DNA of 64,000 nucleotides, taken from positions 62,001-126,000 of the forward strand of contig CANIBP010000002.1 in the NCBI GenBank assembly GCA_947466075.1, in the 5' to 3' direction. The position numbers were made by a program, and so were the translations under genes. Numbering within the stretch: position 1 is the stretch's first letter; every line of letters begins with the position of its first letter. This document shows positions 1-7,426 of this stretch, piece by piece. The stretch comes from Verrucomicrobiaceae bacterium. GTDB taxonomy: Bacteria; Verrucomicrobiota; Verrucomicrobiia; Verrucomicrobiales; Verrucomicrobiaceae. The notes below the pieces were generated by a model, which was not told the DNA's origin, searched no databases, and worked only from the letters and a program-made list of their open reading frames with translations.

Positions 1-1273
1 GGCCTTCTTCTTCGTATTTGTCGGGATGCGTGGCAATACGCGTGAGGCGCAGGATGGCACCACTGCGCTGTTCTTCACCAAAGGCGTCAAGATACGGGCG
101 AGAGAGTTCCTGAAACAGCAAGCCGCCCATAAGAACGTAACGTGGACCTTTGTCGAACTGATATGGCAGCACGAGGTAGTCATCGGGATTGCGACGCGCG
201 AGCTGGCCGTTGAGCGTGACCTCTTTGCCTTCACGGACGACTTTGATCTCCACCTTGTCACCGACATAGGCACGACCACGCACGAGATGGCTGGAGCTGA
301 GAGCACCAAACTGCGGATCTTTGTAGTCGCCACGTGAGTCGATAGTGAAGCCGTTGATGGAGATGAGAATGTCGCCTTTTTTCATGCCGGCTTTCTCAGC
401 GCTGCCGCCTTTCATGACCGTGCTGATGAGAACACCGGGCGCATTGGGCTTGAGGCCGAGGTAGTCGCGGAACTGCTCGTCTTGCGTGGACTGCAGCTCC
501 ATGCCGAGACCGGGAAAGCCTTCATACTTGCCATCGGCCACATCTTTGAGGAAGTGCTCAATAATGGGCGCAGGCAGAATGGTGGTGACCTGATTTTTCG
601 AGTCGTAGCTCAGCAGCAGGCCGGCGAGTTTACTGCCCTTGACCACCGGAAGTGTGAAGCTGTTTGCCTCGCTGCGGATGATGCCATTCGCTTCATAGAC
701 GAGGAAGCCTGAGCCTTCGACGTTGTAGCGACGCGTGAGCACCTTGCCAATGCGCAGCGGACTTTCGATGATTTCGCCCACGCGGCCGGTTTGCAGAATG
801 GAAACCGCATCACCGATGCGTGCACTGGCATCCACCGCCATCGGCTTGAGTCCGGCAAAGAACGCTTTCTGCTTGTCCGAAGGCGCCGACTCCAGCAGGG
901 CAAGATTCGCTTCATAATCGACCGCCACGACCTTCGCAGGAATCTTCTGGCCGCTCTCCGGCAACTCCAGCTCAATGTAAGTCGCATCCGCTGCCATCTG
1001 GCCGGTGACGAGCACACGGTTGTCCGCCAATACGACGCCGAGGCCGCGACGACCCGAAGGCGATTCCTTCTGCCACGGGAGATGCAGGTTGTACGGCTGC
1101 GAGGTGGCGTTCACCTTCACCAACGAGCTGTTTTGCACGACCGACTCAAGTTGAGCCGTGCTCCGCAGAACAGGGATCGGTTTTGATTTGGTTCTCGGGG
1201 CTTCTGGCGCGGAAGTCTGTGCCTGCAAGGCGGTGGCACTAACTGCGAGGAGAAAAAGTGGAATAAACTTCAT
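1..1273 (-). CDS. HtrA-like pseudo-protease with PDZ domain (partial, runs off left edge)
   Basis: The reading frame starts at ATG 1273 and is open to base 1, so the C-terminus is missing. It begins with a signal peptide (MKFIPLFLLAVSATALQAQ). The middle resembles the trypsin-like fold of HtrA, and a PDZ domain follows (GMKKGDILISINGF). Compared with the HtrA gene just upstream, the catalytic His region reads TGQMAADAT instead of TNAHVVSNAT, the Asp region reads EANLALLES instead of DCDLAIIEA, and the GNSGGP segment reads ANSFTLP. His and Asp are therefore lost and the oxyanion loop is degenerate, so it is probably not a protease. It lies 41 bp downstream of the active homologue on the same strand, which suggests an operon and a periplasmic partner or peptide-binding role (inference). 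Confidence 0.8.
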   Translation of the reverse strand, partial: MKFIPLFLLAVSATALQAQTSAPEAPRTKSKPIPVLRSTAQLESVVQNSSLVKVNATSQPYNLHLPWQKESPSGRRGLGVVLADNRVLVTGQMAADATYIELELPESGQKIPAKVVAVDYEANLALLESAPSDKQKAFFAGLKPMAVDASARIGDAVSILQTGRVGEIIESPLRIGKVLTRRYNVEGSGFLVYEANGIIRSEANSFTLPVVKGSKLAGLLLSYDSKNQVTTILPAPIIEHFLKDVADGKYEGFPGLGMELQSTQDEQFRDYLGLKPNAPGVLISTVMKGGSAEKAGMKKGDILISINGFTIDSRGDYKDPQFGALSSSHLVRGRAYVGDKVEIKVVREGKEVTLNGQLARRNPDDYLVLPYQFDKGPRYVLMGGLLFQELSRPYLDAFGEEQRSGAILRLTRIATHPDKYEEEG

Positions 1274-1314
1274 GGGATCATCTAGGCGAAAGGTTTCAAG
1301 GAGTGTTCACGCGG

Positions 1315-2817
1315 CTATTCATCACCGAGGTAGGAGTCTGCCTGGATGTTGTAGGTCTGCATGATGCGCTTATGCGCGGCAGCGGCGAGTTCGCGCTTGA
1401 GCACGAGCGGGCGGTTTTTTTCCAGCAGCCGAATTTCAAGAAAGGGCTTGTCCTGTTTCTCCAGCGCCGTCTTCACATCCTTGAGTGACTTGATCTTCAC
1501 GCCGTTGATTTCATCCACGATGCTGTGCGCGTAAGGCGTGAGCCACGTGTTCACTTCATCTGGCAGCACATTGGTAAGCACCACCGGCTCGGGACGTTCG
1601 ACGTAGAGCTTGTCGGTGAGGAAGTTATCGAAGATGTAATTCACCGTGTCGTCACGCATCTGGTGCGCGTCCATCAGGTTGCGGTCCAGCGGCTGAAACA
1701 CGAGTCCGGCATGCACGATGTAACGCGGACGCTGGTTGTACTGCGCGCCGAGACGGACATAGGGGTCAAAGCGTTTCAGTGTCACTGTGGCCTCCAGCTT
1801 CTTGCCCTCACGCATGTATTTCAGCTTGATGGTGTCGCCGGCAAACTTGCGTTCGACGATCTCATTCATGTCCATCAGTTCACCCTCAAAACGGACGAGG
1901 CCGTTGTTCATCACGGGATTGTCATCAATACTCAAAATGACATCGCCAATCTTCAGCAATTCGCCCACGCTGCCTGCAGGCTCGACATCGGCCACCATCA
2001 CGCCCACGCCATCACCGCTGATGCCAAGCGCCTTGGCCTGCGCAGGATTTTCGATGGGGAAATCACTCGCGGCGAGATCAACGTAGTGATCGTAGCGACC
2101 ATCTTCGACATCCTTGAGGAAGCGCTTGATGACCGGCACTGGAATCATGTAGCCGACGTTCTGCGCCACCCGGCCGCTGAAGCCCTGGAAGGCCACGCCA
2201 ACGACTTTGCCCTCCTGCATCACCGGACCACCGGAGTTGCCGGGATTGATCGCTGCATCGACCTGAATCGCGAGATGCGAATCGACACTCGTGTGGCTGT
2301 AAGGCCGGAAGTCGATGCGCGAAACGACGCCGCGCGTCACCGAGATGCGATCTCCGCCGATGGGATAGCCAATCGCGATCACTTCGGTGTTGAGCTGTGG
2401 AATACCGCCGAAGTCGAGCGGCTTGAGCTTGTCAAAATGCTTGCCGTCCTCGGCTTCGATGATCGCCAGGTCACAATCATGCGCGATGTGAATGATCTTC
2501 GCCGGATGCGGCTCAGGATCGTTCGTGGTGCGGATCAAAATGCGCGTGGCGTTGCTGACGACGTGCGCATTGGTCAGAAAGCGATTCTTGCCGATGAGGA
2601 ATCCCGTGCCGCTGCCGCCGCTGGGCTGCCCCGCATTCCACGGTTCGCGATAATCGGGAAACAGCATCGACACATCGATGTTCACGATGCCTTCCCAGGC
2701 TCCTGAAGCAACGTCGATGGCCTGATTGGCTGCGGGAGGCGCAGGCGCGGGTTGCGCTAGGGCGGCTGAAGAAAGCAGGGCGAGTGCGAGAAGGGGCAGA
2801 AGCGGTCGGATGTTCAT
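1315..2817 (-). CDS. HtrA/DegP-like periplasmic serine protease with PDZ domain
   Basis: A 500-residue exported protein. The N-terminal signal peptide ends near SSAALAQ. The S1C protease triad is visible: His in LTNAHVVSNA, Asp in DCDLAIIEA and Ser in NPGNSGGPV. A PDZ-like region follows (GVMVADVEPAGSVGELLKIGDVILSID), with a longer C-terminal part that contains a second weaker PDZ-like stretch. Members of this family degrade misfolded or specific envelope proteins. The gene is the first of two; the second, 41 bp downstream, is a homologue without the triad. ATG 2817 is chosen because the signal peptide begins there. Family assignment is firm; the substrate is unknown. Confidence 0.9.
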   Translation of the reverse strand: MNIRPLLPLLALALLSSAALAQPAPAPPAANQAIDVASGAWEGIVNIDVSMLFPDYREPWNAGQPSGGSGTGFLIGKNRFLTNAHVVSNATRILIRTTNDPEPHPAKIIHIAHDCDLAIIEAEDGKHFDKLKPLDFGGIPQLNTEVIAIGYPIGGDRISVTRGVVSRIDFRPYSHTSVDSHLAIQVDAAINPGNSGGPVMQEGKVVGVAFQGFSGRVAQNVGYMIPVPVIKRFLKDVEDGRYDHYVDLAASDFPIENPAQAKALGISGDGVGVMVADVEPAGSVGELLKIGDVILSIDDNPVMNNGLVRFEGELMDMNEIVERKFAGDTIKLKYMREGKKLEATVTLKRFDPYVRLGAQYNQRPRYIVHAGLVFQPLDRNLMDAHQMRDDTVNYIFDNFLTDKLYVERPEPVVLTNVLPDEVNTWLTPYAHSIVDEINGVKIKSLKDVKTALEKQDKPFLEIRLLEKNRPLVLKRELAAAAHKRIMQTYNIQADSYLGDE

Positions 2818-2903
2818 GCAGGTGACGTGAAGTCACAAACATACGCGGCTCGTAGCTTCTAACACAAGTTTGCTGAAGAAATAATCGCAGCGCAGGGCCG
2901 CAG

Positions 2904-4559
2904 TTACTTCTTCCCAGCCTTCTGCTTCGCTTCGTAGAGCTTTTTCAGGTCGGCCGCTCGCTTTGCTGCCAAGGCCTCGAGGCTGTTTGGATTCGCCGGG
3001 TCTGTCACCATGAGAAAATCATCCGTGCGGAAGGGCGTGATAGGCAGGCCTTCGGCGGAATAGACGTTGCAGACGGGATTGTCGGCCCACGCATAGCGCA
3101 CGGCCACAGGTTTGGCGACGCCTTCAGCGCTGACTTCGATCTGGTTCGTACCTTTCTTCGAGCCACCGATGATACTGGCCTTCGCCCACACCCACTTTTT
3201 ATCCTCGCCGCAGATGGCGAAGCCCTGAACCTCGTCCTTATCGACGGTGCGCAAGCCGGTGGGCGCATAATCGAAGGTGAGCAGCGCTTTACCGCCTTCA
3301 AACTTCGCGTCTTTTAACTCTGGACTGCGATAGACGATCTTCTGGCCGTAATCGTTCGCCAAAGCCCAGCGGGCGAGGCGTTCGGCCACGTCGCGCTTGT
3401 TCGTCGGATGGATGTCATTCGCTTCACCGAGGTCGGTGATGACGCACTGGCCGGTGTGCGGCAGTTTTTTCATCGTGAGCGTCTGTGCCTCGCGCAGCTC
3501 GGCCCAATCGCGATCATCAGGTTCAGCTTGGTAGTCCTTGAAATCCGCGAGTTGAACCCAGTAGAAGGGAAAATCACCTTGCTGCCAATCCTTGCGCCAA
3601 TGCTCGATCATGAAGGGAAACAGATCGCGATACTCCTTCGCACGGCTCGCGTTCGACTCGCCCTGATACCAGATCGCGCCCTTGATGCCGTAGCCGATCG
3701 TGGGATGCAACACACCTGCATAGAGATTGCCCGGACGATGCTGTCCCGACATTGGATTCTGCGGCGCACGCGGCGCTGTGCCCGTAAACAGCTTGCCAGC
3801 CTTGAGAGCTTCTTTGCGTGCCTGTGCCCAAGCATCGACCTTCGTCTTGTGATCAGCCACTTGCTTGTCGAAAGCCTCCTGTGTGAAGGCCGCCTCATCC
3901 TTCTTCCACTTCTCAATGATTGAGGCAAAGCGAGGATCTTTTTCCAACACATCGCGCTTAACCCACGCTTCGCAGGAGCTGCCGCCCCAGGCGTTGTCGA
4001 TGAGACCAACCGGCACACCGAGCATTTCATGCAGCACACGGCCGAAATGGTAACCCACAGCGGTGAAAGCACCTGCATTCGTCGGGCTGCACTCTTCCCA
4101 CTGGCCTTTGAAGTCGTCCTGAATCTCCTGCGTTCCGACCTGCGGCACCGAAATGAGGCGGATCAGCGGGAACTTCGCCTGCGCGATGTCCAAATCAGCA
4201 TCCCGGGTGCCGACAAGAGGGAACCCCATATTCGACTGGCCCGAGCAGACCCAGACTTCGCCCACGAGGACGTTTTTCAACTCACGCGTGCTGCTGCCCT
4301 TGATCGTGATCGTCGCCGGTTGAGCATTCGCTGGCACGGCGTCGAGCTTCACCGTCCACTTACCCTTCGCATCGCTCTTTACGGTCTTGGTTTGACCTGC
4401 AAATGTCACCGTCACCTCCGTGCCCGGCGCATCCCAACCCCAAATCGGATTCGCCTGCTTCTGCTGCAGCACCATGTTGTCGCCAATAATGGCCGGGAGT
4501 TTCAATTCCGCGTGAGCGGTCAGCGCTAGGCTGGCGAGGAGGAGGCAGAAGGAACGCAT
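2904..4559 (-). CDS. Sialate O-acetylesterase (SGNH hydrolase family)
   Basis: A 551-residue secreted esterase. The start is set at ATG 4559 because the residues after it form a clean signal peptide (MRSFCLLLASLALTAHA); an upstream in-frame ATG at 4622 would add 21 non-signal residues. The SGNH serine block is GQSNMGFP, the glycine/asparagine block is WYQGESNASR, and the C-terminal Asp-His pair lies in NDIHPTNK. An N-terminal beta-sandwich precedes the catalytic domain, as is usual in this family. It removes O-acetyl esters from sialic acids or other acetylated sugars. It is divergent from the peptide-binding lipoprotein gene at 4666, and the two share a short intergenic region with an inverted repeat at 4602-4627. 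Confidence 0.9.
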   Translation of the reverse strand: MRSFCLLLASLALTAHAELKLPAIIGDNMVLQQKQANPIWGWDAPGTEVTVTFAGQTKTVKSDAKGKWTVKLDAVPANAQPATITIKGSSTRELKNVLVGEVWVCSGQSNMGFPLVGTRDADLDIAQAKFPLIRLISVPQVGTQEIQDDFKGQWEECSPTNAGAFTAVGYHFGRVLHEMLGVPVGLIDNAWGGSSCEAWVKRDVLEKDPRFASIIEKWKKDEAAFTQEAFDKQVADHKTKVDAWAQARKEALKAGKLFTGTAPRAPQNPMSGQHRPGNLYAGVLHPTIGYGIKGAIWYQGESNASRAKEYRDLFPFMIEHWRKDWQQGDFPFYWVQLADFKDYQAEPDDRDWAELREAQTLTMKKLPHTGQCVITDLGEANDIHPTNKRDVAERLARWALANDYGQKIVYRSPELKDAKFEGGKALLTFDYAPTGLRTVDKDEVQGFAICGEDKKWVWAKASIIGGSKKGTNQIEVSAEGVAKPVAVRYAWADNPVCNVYSAEGLPITPFRTDDFLMVTDPANPNSLEALAAKRAADLKKLYEAKQKAGKK

Positions 4560-4601
4560 GGTGGGAGAAAAGTTGGGCGATTGGAACGCTGAGCGAGAGC
4601 A

Positions 4602-4627
4602 AATCATTGCAGTGCGATGCAATGATT
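4602..4627. promoter_or_regulatory. Inverted repeat in divergent promoter region
   Basis: AATCATTGCA (4602-4611) and TGCAATGATT (4618-4627) form a perfect 10-bp inverted repeat with a 6-base spacer. It lies between the divergently transcribed sialate O-acetylesterase and peptide-binding lipoprotein genes. There is no T-run, so an operator is more likely than a terminator. The binding factor is unknown. Confidence 0.45.
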
Positions 4628-4665
4628 ATGCTGCGGACCGTGCAAACCGTGTGCTAGCTTTTCGC

Positions 4666-6240
4666 GTGACTCGTTTCGTCTTCGCTGCCGCTCTACTTCT
4701 TACCCTCTCTTCCTGCGGGAAGTCACGACCACGTGCTGATCTCGTGTTCATCAATGGTGCCGAGCCAGAGAGCATCGATCCGGCGATTGTGACCGATCAA
4801 GTCGGCATGCGCATCGCTTCAGCATTGTTTGAGGGGCTGTGCCGCATTGATGAAGCCGGGAAGCCGCAGCCGGGCATGGCAGAGCGCTGGGAAATGACGC
4901 CGGATCGCAAGACTTACACCTTCCATTTGCGTTCGAACGCTGTATGGAGTGACGGCGTACCGGTCACGACGCAGGATTTCCTCTATTCGTGGAAGCGCGT
5001 GCTGAGCCCCGAGTTCGGCGCGGATTACGCCGGTCAGATGTACGTCATCAAAAACGCCCGCACCTATCACGAAGGGAAGCTGAAGGACTTCTCACAGGTC
5101 GGTGTGACTGCGCTCGATGACCGAACGCTGCGTGTCGAACTCGAAAATCCCACACCCTACTTCATCGACCTCTGCGCCTTCACCGTGTTTAATCCGGTGC
5201 CGCAGCGCATCATCGAAAAACACGGCACCGCATGGATCAAACCGGGCGTTTTGATCGGCAGCGGCTCCTACACGCTCGAAGACTGGCTCCTAGACGACCG
5301 CATCGTGCTGCGGCGCAATGAGCGCTACTGGGACGCTGCGAACGTGCCGATGAAGAGCATCGACATCCTGCCGATCTCCGAACCAAACACTGCGATCAAT
5401 TACTTCCTCACCGGTCAGGCCGATCTCATCATGGACAAAGGCATGGTGCCGACCTCGCTGACTGCGAAGCTCAAGCAGCAGCCGTATTTTCACACTGGCC
5501 CCTTCCTCGGCAGTTATTTCACGCGCTTCAATGTCACCCGTGCGCCGTTCACCGACCCGAAGATCCGCCTCGCCTTCTCGCTGGCGATTGATCGCAAACG
5601 CGTGACAGAAAAAATCACCCAGCTTGGCGAGCGCAATGCCTTCAGCCTCACACCACCCGGTGCCGGGCAAAACTACCAACCGCCGCCCGGCCCCGAGTTC
5701 GATCCCAAGCGTGCGCAGCAGCTGCTCGCCGAGGCCGGTTACCCCGGCGGCAAAGGTTTCCCGCGCGTCGAATACCTCTACTTTCCGAAGCCGGTCGAGC
5801 GCAACATTGCCGTCGAACTTCAAGCCATGTGGCAGGAGCATCTCGGTGTCAGCGTCGATCTCGTGAAGCAGGAGTGGAAGATCTACCTCTCGTCGATGAA
5901 GGAGAAAAACTACCATCTCTGCCGCAGCAGTTGGGTGGGCGACTACAACGATCCCGGCACGTTTTTGGAGATGTTTCTTTCCAGCAGCGGCAACAATCGC
6001 ACTGGCTGGGCCAACGCGAAGTACGACGAACTCATCGCCGCTGCCGCACGCGAGCCTGATCTCAGCGAGCGCAACACGCTCTTCCAGCAGGCCGAAAAAA
6101 TCCTCGTCACCGACGAAGCCGTCATCCTGCCTATTTACCATTACGTCGGCGTTCAATTCTACCACGCCGACCGCCTCTCCGGCGTGCAAGCAAACATGAT
6201 CGACGACCATCCCTTCCGCTGCATGCGGTGGAAAAAGTAG
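4666..6240 (+). CDS. Peptide ABC transporter substrate-binding lipoprotein (OppA-like, SBP_bac_5)
   Basis: The mature protein matches extracellular solute-binding family 5: the N-terminal FINGAEPESIDPAIVTD, a GLCRIDEAGKPQPGMAERW segment and a DGVPVTTQDFLYSWKRVLSP block are all typical of OppA-type oligopeptide binders. GTG 4666 is preferred because it gives a short lipoprotein signal ending in LSSC; GTG 4651 is also possible, while ATG 4558 would place a long charged leader before the signal. About 524 residues, which is normal for the family. No permease or ATPase gene lies beside it, so it must work with components encoded elsewhere or act as an orphan binding protein. It ends exactly at a short repeated palindrome. 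Confidence 0.9.
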   Translation: MTRFVFAAALLLTLSSCGKSRPRADLVFINGAEPESIDPAIVTDQVGMRIASALFEGLCRIDEAGKPQPGMAERWEMTPDRKTYTFHLRSNAVWSDGVPVTTQDFLYSWKRVLSPEFGADYAGQMYVIKNARTYHEGKLKDFSQVGVTALDDRTLRVELENPTPYFIDLCAFTVFNPVPQRIIEKHGTAWIKPGVLIGSGSYTLEDWLLDDRIVLRRNERYWDAANVPMKSIDILPISEPNTAINYFLTGQADLIMDKGMVPTSLTAKLKQQPYFHTGPFLGSYFTRFNVTRAPFTDPKIRLAFSLAIDRKRVTEKITQLGERNAFSLTPPGAGQNYQPPPGPEFDPKRAQQLLAEAGYPGGKGFPRVEYLYFPKPVERNIAVELQAMWQEHLGVSVDLVKQEWKIYLSSMKEKNYHLCRSSWVGDYNDPGTFLEMFLSSSGNNRTGWANAKYDELIAAAAREPDLSERNTLFQQAEKILVTDEAVILPIYHYVGVQFYHADRLSGVQANMIDDHPFRCMRWKK

Positions 6241-6242
6241 TC

Positions 6243-6259
6243 CAGTTGCGGTGCAACTG
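6243..6259. repeat. Palindrome at the end of the peptide-binding gene; left copy of a 16-nt inverted sequence
   Basis: CAGTTGC (6243-6249), loop GGT, GCAACTG (6253-6259) form a perfect hairpin. The 16 bases at 6235-6250 (AAGTAGTCCAGTTGCG, including the TAG stop) recur as the reverse complement at 7417-7432, where they overlap the stop codon of the next minus-strand gene. There is no T-run, so it is not a classical terminator. Confidence 0.7.
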
Positions 6260-6274
6260 AAGGGTCCGTGAAAC

Positions 6275-6526
6275 TCACCGTTTCCTCGCCCTGCGTGCTT
6301 CGGCCACGCAATCCGCAAAATTAAGTTCCAACCCTTCCGCTATCTTGATGATGATCCAAAGCGAGGGCCTGCACCGATCCGCTTCGATATGTGTGATCGC
6401 AGCCCTGCTGACGCCGATCTTTGTTGCAAGCTGCGCTGCCGACAATTCCTGCTTCAATCGTTCCTCCTTGAGCGCGAGAACGATCTTTCGTTCAAGCGCA
6501 TCAGTCTGGGATGCTCCATTTGGCAC
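6275..6526 (-). CDS. XRE-family helix-turn-helix transcriptional regulator
   Basis: An 83-residue protein that is almost entirely one Cro/C1-type HTH: LKQELSAAQLATKIGVSRAA is the recognition region, followed by ITHIEADRCRPSLWIIIKIAEGLEL. The best start is GTG 6526, which begins just before the first helix. It is divergent from the TM2 gene at 6630, and a palindrome at 6558-6577 in the shared gap is a natural operator candidate, consistent with autorepression (inference). It lies inside a segment of lower GC bounded by inverted copies of a 16-nt sequence, so it may be acquired. Confidence 0.85.
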   Translation of the reverse strand: MPNGASQTDALERKIVLALKEERLKQELSAAQLATKIGVSRAAITHIEADRCRPSLWIIIKIAEGLELNFADCVAEARRARKR

Positions 6527-6557
6527 CCACGAAAGTTAGGCTTGCAAAGCTGAATGC

Positions 6558-6577
6558 ACGGGTAATGAATTACCCGT
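6558..6577. promoter_or_regulatory. Candidate XRE operator (9-2-9 inverted repeat)
   Basis: ACGGGTAAT (6558-6566), GA, ATTACCCGT (6569-6577) is a perfect inverted repeat. It lies between the start codons of the divergent XRE regulator and TM2 genes, the typical place for the operator of a self-regulating XRE protein. The assignment to this regulator is inferred from position. Confidence 0.5.
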
Positions 6578-6629
6578 ATAGGCGGTGAGGTTATCCATCC
6601 GGCATACCAAACGCGAAGTACTCCGCACC

Positions 6630-6959
6630 ATGACTGACATCCCAAAATCATCCAAGAAACAGATACCCGATGCGGTTTTGCGCAAAGTTGAGAGTATGGA
6701 TCCCGTGAATCAGGCGGCTTTCCTTGACGAGTTTAACAAGAAGCGGAAGTCCGGTTTCATGGCCTTCGTGCTCTTGATATTTTTCGGACTTCATTACGCC
6801 TATCTTGGGCGCATCTGGATAACACTTATTTACTGGCTGACTTTTGGCGGGCTGGGCATCTGGTTTGTCATCGATCTGTTTCGGGTGCTCGGCATGGTTC
6901 GTGAGCGCAACAAGACTTTCGCTATCAACGTTCTACGCGACATTCAAATTTTAAACTGA
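6630..6959 (+). CDS. TM2 domain-containing membrane protein
   Basis: 109 residues from ATG 6630 (a 45-bp upstream extension is possible but adds no domain). After a soluble lysine-rich N-terminus come two membrane segments, FMAFVLLIFFGLHYAYLG and ITLIYWLTFGGLGIWFVIDL. The G-H-Y-YLGR turn and the GGLGIWFVIDLFR segment are the hallmarks of TM2 domains. TM2 proteins are small membrane proteins of poorly defined function. The next gene starts 6 bp downstream, so they are probably cotranscribed under the XRE regulator. Confidence 0.8.
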   Translation: MTDIPKSSKKQIPDAVLRKVESMDPVNQAAFLDEFNKKRKSGFMAFVLLIFFGLHYAYLGRIWITLIYWLTFGGLGIWFVIDLFRVLGMVRERNKTFAINVLRDIQILN

Positions 6960-6965
6960 GCGACC

Positions 6966-7217
6966 ATGAACAAGGGCGAAGAAGCATACGACTTTATCGG
7001 CAGTTTGGCGATCGCGCTATACACCCAGAAAATTAAACTCCGACTCACAACCCTTCAAAAGATACTGAACGACAAGGGCGCTGACTACGGTGGTGGCATT
7101 GGCATGGGCAAAGTTGTGGCCGCAGCATATCGCCACTGGTCCAAGAAGGACTGGGTTGTTCATCATGCCATCGCAGCCTCGTTTACAGGTCAGAATGACG
7201 AGTACTTATTCGACTAG
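6966..7217 (+). CDS. Hypothetical protein, 83 residues
   Basis: I do not recognise this family. The protein is soluble and mixed alpha-helical, with a glycine-rich centre (GADYGGGIGMGKVV) and a tryptophan/histidine-rich C-terminal half (YRHWSKKDWVVHHAI). It starts 6 bp after the TM2 gene on the same strand, so translation is probably coupled. GC content is lower than that of the flanking genes, as for the other two genes of this small segment. It could be a small immunity-, stress- or mobile-element-associated protein, but nothing in the sequence decides this. Confidence 0.6.
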   Translation: MNKGEEAYDFIGSLAIALYTQKIKLRLTTLQKILNDKGADYGGGIGMGKVVAAAYRHWSKKDWVVHHAIAASFTGQNDEYLFD

Positions 7218-7426
7218 CGGAGAGTTGCGTTGCTGTTGCTGATAACTCTCCCGTCATGCAGAGGTATAGATCACTACGCCATCACACCCGGCAGCAGCTC
7301 GCGCACGCGGAGTTTCAAATCACGGATCGTCGTGCAGTGGAGCGAGGACGGCCATGACGTGAGGATATTACCGGCCTGCGCGGCGGAGGGCAATCACCGC
7401 CATCCTCCAGTTACGGCGCAACTGGA
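7218..7426. other. Gene-free stretch with right copy of the inverted 16-nt sequence
   Basis: I see no convincing gene. On the minus strand a 39-codon frame (about 7392 to 7274) could be a remnant of a coding sequence. At 7407-7425 an imperfect palindrome (CCAGTT...AACTGG) sits against the stop codon of the minus-strand gene, and 7417-7432 is the exact reverse complement of 6235-6250. Confidence 0.5.

Noticed and set aside
1525..2706. 393-codon plus-strand frame opposite the HtrA gene
   Set aside because: Antisense shadow; the minus-strand product has a complete catalytic triad.
7274..7392. 39-codon minus-strand frame as a possible gene remnant
   Set aside because: Too short, TTG start and no recognised homology; noted only as a possible relic.
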